This document shows positions 10,746-64,000 of a DNA stretch of 64,000 nt, piece by piece. The notes beneath the pieces were generated by a model. That model searched no databases. It was not told where the DNA came from and saw nothing but the letters and a program-made list of their open reading frames with translations. Location of the stretch: positions 15,547,596 to 15,611,595 of the forward strand of contig OX336343.1 in assembly GCA_946902875.1 (NCBI GenBank). Reading direction: 5' to 3'. The position numbers and the translations under genes were made by a program. How positions within the stretch are numbered: position 1 is the stretch's first letter; each line of letters begins with the position of its first letter. The DNA is from Nematopogon swammerdamellus (taxonomy: Eukaryota; Arthropoda; Insecta; Lepidoptera; Adelidae).

Positions 10746-11808
10746 TATAATTCTTATATGCAATATATGTTTTCTTGCCAACCCTTCCGGCAATATCTGA
10801 CTTCTATAATATTGCATGCATGAAATCACACTGACGCCAGTTTTGAACTGAAACTGAGCGCATACAAGAATGTTCACTTTACCATTTCAATTTGTTTAGT
10901 GCGAATATTAGGCCGATTAATAAGAACATTTTCAGATTGAAATTCCATTATGTGTATGATTGTGTCTCCATACTTACAAAAATAACAAAAGTCATTAAAT
11001 TACGGGTAAATAGATGATGTTGCGTTTGCGTCCCACAAGTGATGTGAAAGTATGTTTCTCTCCATAAGTGCATTGATAAAGCTGGCACTAAAGAATTTCT
11101 CCGACAATAAGGAGTATAATAGATTATTTACTTATTGGCACTGGTATCGAGCAACCGTGACACATAACGAAAGTCAGTTTTTAGGACGAAACTATAAAGG
11201 AAACTATGATCTATCTACAAGATACAGAGTATTCCCTTACCGTTTGGTCTAAAAAGCTACTACTTCTTACAACTCAACTAACATATAGGAAATAAATATT
11301 CTACTGAGTTATGAAAACTTTCTAATAACTAAGGGGTAACTTTAAACTATACATATTATCTCAATTAAGCAACAGTTAAGTAATACTGTCTCATTATAAG
11401 TATTCGTCCAAAGTAAATTTATATAATTCATATTTGAATGTAGTCAACTACTTTCTGTCTTATGTATGTCTGGTACATTTACGACAATAATATTTTCATC
11501 ATTGTGTCTGTGAATCCCATAACGGGATATGTATGTATGTAGTTTTATAGTTCTTCAACTTTCTGGACAACTTTGATGTGAAATTAAACCACGATTGCCT
11601 CGTATGTACTACATTGGACACATATCTCACCTACAGACATATTATGTTGACTGATATTTTAAAATATTTTAAATATGGCAATTTATTTTTCTACTCTCAT
11701 TAATTATCATTATTTCCCACGCGTCACATCACATAATGCGTCCTTTATAAATTATTTGTATTTGTATTCATAGGTGATTGTCAATAAACCTTGAGCCTCA
11801 GCAAACAC

Positions 11809-58221
<46,413 letters not shown>

Positions 58222-59408
58222 CTGCAACAAACAATACACATTACTGCCTGCATTCATTTTGCAGTATTCGTGGTGGAATAAACATAGCAGCTTGTCCAAC
58301 GAATTAAAAAGTAGAATGTTGGCTTGTCTGGTTCTGTGTTAATGTGGTGTGCGTAGTGTTCATTTAAATCTCGGGAATCAATACAATGATCAGGTTTCTA
58401 TTTTAGATCGTTTTAATCTTAATACACACGAAGGCCGAGGGTGTGTGAGTAGGTACTGCATTTGCTAGAGGTTTTATAGATGAAACATGGATACGTATCA
58501 AACCTTTTCACGCATGTACGAAGGCAAACTTATCCTGATATCGTAGATCGTGAGTGCGAGGGAGGGTGCTCCCAACAATGATTGATTAATAGATAAACAA
58601 TGTAGTCAATATCATTCGCAAGAAACTCTCACACTCATACATAACAGCCAGCACATAAACGAATCCATTTCCAATACTTATTACTTACATAATTATTGTT
58701 AAGATAATGTATTTAAGGCCCAATTGCGCCAACACGAATTTAGAGTTAAGTAGCGAGTTATGGATTTAAACGCGGTTCCCACAGTCAACGGGTACTAGCT
58801 TAACGAGTTAAACTGATTTATATCGATAAATTCGTGTTGGCGCAATTGGCCCTAAGATTAGCAATTTTCAGGGTGGTATATTATATTACTGGTAGGTACG
58901 GTACTGCTAGCCTATTCAAGACCGGTCGCACCACGGATGGGTCGCACTTTGGTCGCAACTCGCAAGTGGATTGTAGTCCAAAAGAGTTAGACACGCTGCT
59001 CGACTGACTACACATTCCGATTGGTTGTAGCTGCGTGTCTAATGCGCAATGCAAATAAATATAAGTTATGTATGAATGTATGTGTAAGTCTGGAATATGA
59101 TCCAGTAGCACCAGTAGTCTTGTTCGTGCGTGGCCTACATAGGGAGAGTGTGTGATCCACCGAACTAGGCGTGTAGAATGGGTATAGCGCGATGAAATAA
59201 GTGCCTTACATGCAAAATACATTCAACACGAATGTGAAGACGACATATGAGTTACACACACATACACCACAAATCTCACACAGTTTACACCATACAAGTC
59301 GCGCTCGGCTCGGCATCGGTCACGGACAGTCGAACGTATTCGACTGAACACGCGACAAGATGCAAAGGCGAAATAGGCAACACCGTTTGTCACTGTCACT
59401 CTTGCTAG
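58222..59408. other. Non-coding, one MITE
   Basis: Upstream of the visible wge exons; no further exon was found up to 59408. Confidence 0.45.
58727..58852. mobile_element. MITE, 126 bp, TAA target duplication
   Basis: Ends ggcccaattgcgccaacacg and its near complement (cgtgttggcgcaattggccc). TAA lies on both sides (58724-58726, 58853-58855). The interior (gcgagttatggatttaaacg) matches 4426-4560 inverted. Confidence 0.85.
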
Positions 59409-59850
59409 GGTAGTCGCTGGGGAGCGATCGCAGTAGTAGGCTTCGGCCGCCCAAGGTGTCGGGCCCATACACCAGGATCCAGCCAGAGACCCCGTATCGA
59501 GTGACCCTCGAGCGGGATCGCAGAGGTGTTCAGTCGCCCAAGGTGTCGGAGTTGGGTGCTAGTATCCGTGACGCTTCCCTTTGCAGGCTACACGGCGGCT
59601 ACCCTTAAAACTAGCAGTTGGCTACCCTATCCCGCAACTGGGCGGGTAACGGGCGTCACTGTTAGGTGGTGGCTCGGATCGGCTGGGGAAAGGCTTCAGT
59701 CTGTGTTTCCCATGGGATTTTATCGGAAGAACGGTACAGCTATGGGGCCTCGATCTGGCATACATGATCACTGTACTCGCAAGAGTTCAGGGATAGACGT
59801 CTGGATTTTATAGCCGGATGGCTGGTATTTCCGGACGTCTATAAACAACA
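59409..59850 (+). mobile_element. Internally deleted short copy of the 60657-61800 repeat
   Basis: gtcgctggggagcgatcgca, aaactagcagttggctaccc and gggcgtcactgttag join directly to gtggtggctcggatcggctg and tggcatacatgatcactgta, which in the other copy are about 700 bp apart. Confidence 0.75.
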
Positions 59851-60360
59851 CGTAAGAGAGAACAAAAATGATAGTATCGACTTGTCTCTTGCACAAAACA
59901 CAACTTCATTCTTTCTCGTTCGCTCTCCACACTAACGTTCGGCAATAACGTGTTACGTGCGCTCAACACGCTTGTGAGACGCCTTGTGAAGCGGCTGTCT
60001 TGTGTTTGTGAAAGGATCGTATAAGCTCCTTTGGTCGAGAACATACTTTTTCGGGAATCGAATGGGAAAGGACAGTCTATAGATAGATGTCGATGTCATG
60101 ATTACCATAGAGTTTCAGTTGGATTGGACCAAAGCAATGTTGGCACCACTGAGCTAGGTATATGTTACACTAGAGCGAACACTGAGGGCAAATACTTTCG
60201 TCTCATCGAAGTTTGTTGACTGTTAAACTTCCTTTCAGTCGATTCCCGGTGGTCGCCAATGTAGGAGCTAGTCATGTTTGTGATAGTATGTGAATACCGA
60301 GCCGAGCTACTTTTCATTTAAAATATCGTGTGTTTTTAGATACTGCCATAACAATAGCAC

Positions 60361-60470
60361 CAACACATCAAAATGGAAAGGAATAATATTCCACAAGTAA
60401 GTAAAACGCTATCTTTTACTACAATTTGGCAAAATAATTTGTATTTTTAGCTAATGGAGAGTGCCAGCCG
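60361..60470 (+). other. Possible start exon with 58-bp intron (weak)
   Basis: ATG at 60373 reads MERNNIPQ up to a donor gtaagt; an acceptor tttttag at 60450 would give LMESASRPMCC. Could be the first exons of a transposon gene; no support beyond this. Confidence 0.15.
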
Positions 60471-60656
60471 CCCAATGTGTTGTCCCCATTGTCCCAATGT
60501 GCATTACAGCGCTGCAGCGTTCGCTATTGTTTTTACTACGCGTGGCGTGCCGCGTGCGTGCAACAGCGCACAAGCATTTAGCTTAAACAACACTTACACA
60601 GTAAACTTCGCGCGGAAGCGAGACACTAAATACGGACTGTGCTAAAGTGCGTCACG

Positions 60657-61800
60657 GGTAGTCGCTGGGGAGCGATCGCAGTGGTAGACTTCGGTCTACC
60701 CAAGGTGTCGGGCCCGGCCACCAGTATCCATAGACCCGTATTAGCGACCTTTGTACGGGGTCGCAGAGGCGTTTAGTCGTCCAAGGTGTCGGAGTTGGGT
60801 ACTAGGATCCGTGACGTTCCCCTATGCAGACCACACGGTGGCTACCCTTAAAACTAGCAGCTGGCTACCCTATCCCGCAACTGGGCGGTGTAACGGGCGT
60901 CACTGTTAGAAATAATGTGTGGTAGAGAACTTGTTCTCGACGATTACTCATTAAACGTTGCTAGTCTAACATGAGTACTAAGTTGGGGGCCTCGGCCTCC
61001 TCTTAGCTCACGCTGCTGACTCCACTTAGGTCGGTGGGTCAAATGAGATGCCACCCTAAACGCTGGGTTGAGTACTGCGGGGTTCCGTTAAAGCCCCAGA
61101 ATGCTTCGTGCTTCTGCACGGAACACTGGAGTTGGTCTCGCAGGGGTTGTGGTTTAGCGTTGATTCCCTGGTGCTTCCGTACTTGTGTAGTTAAAGCACC
61201 TAACACGGGAATAAGTAGCGAAAGCTGCGAGTGGTGAGCCACTTAGAGCTCCGTAACCAATGTGGAGAATTGGTAGACATGCGAATAATGTAGATCGGTA
61301 TGTCTGTGCTACACACACTTATATGTGGATGTGGGATGGATTTCTCACGAGCTAATGACGCTGACGTAAGTCTGTCATTCGAGACCGGTGGATCCCCGGT
61401 ACACATTAGGTGGTGGTCATATGCACTTCCACGCATATACATAGCTGGTGAAAACAAAAGCCTTTGGGCTAGTACAAAACGCTGAGGCCCTGGGCACGGG
61501 TTGCGGTTGGATAGGGTGCTGACCCCAGTGGCAGTGAAGGCTTCACCCCCGGCTCTCGACTTCGGTCGGGGGTTCCTTCGGGTGGACGGGCGGTGGCTCG
61601 GATCGGCTGGGGAAAGGTCGCAGCCTGTGTTTCCCATGGGATTTTTTCGGAAGAACGGATGTTCGACAGAGCAGCTATGGGGCCTCGATCTGGCATACAT
61701 GATCACTGTACTCGCAAGAGTGCAGGTAGTAGACGTCTGGATTTTGTAGCCGAAAGGCTGGTATCTCTGGACGTCTATAAACAAAAACGTAAATCAAATA
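60657..61800 (+). mobile_element. Unclassified repeat element, longer copy
   Basis: Shares both ends with 59409-59850 and has about 700 bp of unique interior (60910-61590). The end ttcggaagaacgg...gacgtctggatttt...gacgtctataaac runs into aaatcaaataaataaatga. Family not recognised; no coding frame. Confidence 0.6.
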
Positions 61801-61869
61801 AATAAATGATAGAAAAGAAAGTTGTGCTAAAGTGCGAGCGAGTGTTGTACATTAATGATTATTCGCGCG

Positions 61870-62120
61870 CGACGCAATTTCAGCGCTGCACAAAGTTAGA
61901 CGCTCGCAATTTCTTTTAATACTGGTGCTGCGTGCAGCGTTTATTTCACAGCTGCTTCATACCCCCGATTCATTCCAAAAACTCCGCCTACTTACCATGC
62001 ACGACGCATTTTTTTTATAGAAACAACTATTTCAGCGCTGCACATCGTTAGACGCTACGTGCAGCGTTTACATTTGGCTTCACAGCTGCTTCACGGTAAC
62101 CGCTACGCCTGCGTTCCCCC
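61870..62120. repeat. Two diverged direct repeats of about 100 bp
   Basis: atttcagcgctgcaca, gttagacgct, gtgcagcgttta and ttcacagctgcttca occur in that order twice (61879- and 62030-). Confidence 0.65.
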
Positions 62121-62789
62121 GTTCGACCTTTCCTCATACCTACCGCAGTTTTTGTTGTGATATAAATTCGTTCAATCTTAGTAGCGTTTTCTCTAGTCCA
62201 ATGGATGGCACCAGTTTTTTTCGTCCCCATACCACCCGCACTCTTCAACGAGTCCGAGGTACCAGGGAGACACTGAGACAGGAGGTAGGAGTTTGCTTCT
62301 CCGTCGCGTCGCTCTGCCGCCCGGCAGGTGGCAGGCAGGCAGGCAGTCCGGTCAGGCGTGAATAATCCGATGCTTATCTCTGGATATAATCATCCAGCCG
62401 CACCGCCAAACCAGAGGTGGATATCTCACGCATATGTTGGGGGATAGTTCTAGTTTACGCAAATATGTTAGGGAATTATAATATCTGGCATAGTTGATAA
62501 ATTTCGCCTCAATCCAATGGGTTGAATTGAAGTGTTTATAATTCGGGTTTGATTCCAGCACGCCTCGCAACTGTCTAAATCGGGCCCTATGGCTAGGTTA
62601 TTTCTATAGATGCCTGTGATAATAATTAGCCATGTAAAAAAAATTCACAGATCTCGTGCTCTACACTCTACACGACTTGAAGGGACATTGAAAATGAACC
62701 TAGCTATTATAGATTATCCGCTACGAATAAATGATAAAAAAAAAATTTTTGTAATAAAAAAAAATAATATGTTTGTAATATTTTTACGG

Positions 62790-63710
62790 CATCTTGTAGC
62801 CCTTCGAATTCCACCGTCTTTTGAGCCCTGGTGGGACCTCGTACCTCGAACCTGCGACGCCATAGGTTGTAGAGGTAGTTAGACGACGCATGTGCGCCGC
62901 CAGGTACCTCTACAACCTAAGGCGTCGTACCATCTTAAAGCCCTTAGAATTCCGCGTCTTTTGAGTCCTAATAGATCCTCGTATCTCAAACCTGCGAAGT
63001 TCCACGGGGCTGTCACACTTTCAGCGAAAATGGGGCCCTACTGAAGCGATCGAAAAAATTGTAACATTAAATTAGTGAAATCTAACAGAGTGTCAACGCG
63101 CACAGTTCTGACGTTTCCTTGATTCAACTGAACGCGTAATTTTTCGGTCGAAAATTTAAAAAAAATTTCGATTTCAAAAAAATTTTTTTTAAAAACCAAT
63201 TTTTTTTTTCAAAACCAACTTTTCCAAAATATTTTTAAATCATCTTAAAGCCCTTCGAATTCCGCGTCTTTTGAGCTCTCATACGTCCTCGTGGCCGCAC
63301 GCGAGCTGCCCGCCGCGTGATATCGCACCTCGCGCCGCGCAAAACTCGCGGCTAAGGGCACCTCTACAGCCTCAACCGTCACCGATATCGAAAAAAGTGT
63401 AATGACCTAAAATGTTCCCCGTCTCAATATCTCTAGACATGTCTCTCAGTTTTTCGATTTTCGACCTCGTTCAGGAGATATGGTGTTAGAAAAGGGAGGT
63501 GTAAAAAATCAAGGTTTTTTTTTTTTTTTTTTAAATTTTCTAAAAAAGTTTTCGACTTTTCCAAAAAAAAATACGATCTGAAAGCCATTAAAATTCTGCG
63601 TCTTTTGAGCCCTCATACGTCCTCGTGGACCTAAACCACTATATACCACGGGGCAAACACACTTTCAGCGAAAATGGGGCCCTACCGGAGCGATCGAAAA
63701 AACATTTTCA
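62790..63710. repeat. Tandem satellite-like array, units about 310-335 bp
   Basis: catcttaaagcccttcgaat and gcgtcttttgag...cc..cgt open units at about 62790, 62932, 63241 and 63576 (the first is short). Two units share tttcagcgaaaatggggccc. A hairpin (ataggttgtagaggta / tacctctacaacct) separates units 1 and 2. Confidence 0.75.
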
Positions 63711-64000
63711 ATGTTAAAAATGCCAACGAAACTACGACGACGACACGCCCCACGGCGATGATGGAAGATACCTACCTGTCACCTGATGTTAAATATGTAC
63801 ATTAAATAAATGTCGCCACAGAATAGAGAAGTAAATTCTCTGTCTGTGCTGTGCCTGTCGCCACAGATGAATCTGATATGCATGTGTTTAGTGTACATGT
63901 CACTCTGGTGAAAGATAATATCGGCCGAGATATCGGCAGCCAGCAGGTATTCCAACTCTTTGATGACACAACACAAATGTGACAGGTAAATCGTTGCCCC

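Larger units (their letters stand above)
9055..11808 (-). other. Probable 3' UTR of the wge-like gene
   Basis: About 2.7 kb of AT-rich non-coding DNA follows the stop codon. Minus-strand AATAAA signals occur at 11687-11682 (short form) and 9084-9079 (long form); which is used cannot be told from sequence. It carries a heptamer minisatellite (9180-9277) and a plus-oriented SINE-like element (10431-10745). The remainder shows nothing recognisable. Confidence 0.5.

Noticed and set aside
61200..61784. 194-codon minus-strand frame
   Set aside because: It falls inside an unclassified repeat whose related copy at 59.4 kb does not keep the frame; residue composition is unremarkable.
63779..63976. 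65-codon minus-strand frame near the right edge, considered as an upstream wge exon
   Set aside because: No acceptor/donor pair fits and the sequence does not resemble the family; left unassigned.

Overview
The window looks like nuclear DNA of an insect, most likely a moth or butterfly. It is AT-rich with local GC islands. Genes have many exons and large introns. Repeat families that I associate with lepidopteran genomes recur throughout: tRNA- and 5S-headed SINEs, CR1/Jockey-like and RTE-like LINE fragments, mariner, PIF/Harbinger and hAT-like elements, and a dispersed repeat carrying the block ggttccgta with GACA-rich tracts. The species cannot be named from this sequence.

One large gene dominates the minus strand. 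Thirteen exons between 58221 and 11809 join in phase into 1,631 codons plus a stop; the 5' end lies beyond the right edge. The protein has a long low-complexity region with an AT-hook-like basic motif and a predicted coiled coil. Two Tudor-like modules, a Lys/His-rich linker and a C-terminal BAH domain split over three exons follow. This is the architecture of vertebrate BAHCC1/TNRC18 and Drosophila winged eye (wge), which are nuclear chromatin proteins. Its introns of 9.3 kb and 24.8 kb hold most of the transposon debris.

The left 7 kb is mostly repeats, probably the last intron of a plus-strand gene whose final 63 codons lie at 7099-7290. I do not recognise that protein. The two genes are convergent: plus and minus AATAAA signals lie 26-36 bp apart near 9.05-9.08 kb. 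A small plus-strand THAP-domain first exon (13403-13500) sits inside a wge intron.

Region by region: 1-7.1 kb, MITEs, foldbacks, composite SINEs and a modular tandem repeat; 7.1-9.1 kb, last exon and 3' UTR of the plus gene; 9.1-21.2 kb, wge 3' UTR and its nine 3'-most exons from the stop codon up to the 2-kb exon, with a LINE and a SINE flanked by 199-bp direct repeats in one intron; 21.2-55.5 kb, two giant introns and one small exon, with a 2.85-kb inverted repeat (1.2-kb arms) at 41.5-44.4 kb; 55.5-58.2 kb, four wge exons; 58.2-64 kb, repeats only.

Most striking are the large inverted repeat, which would be transcribed as part of the wge intron and could form long dsRNA; SINEs in which a 5S rRNA promoter segment lies between tRNA-like A and B boxes; a family of SINE-like elements sharing one core but with three different heads; and the SINE with an apparent 199-bp target duplication.
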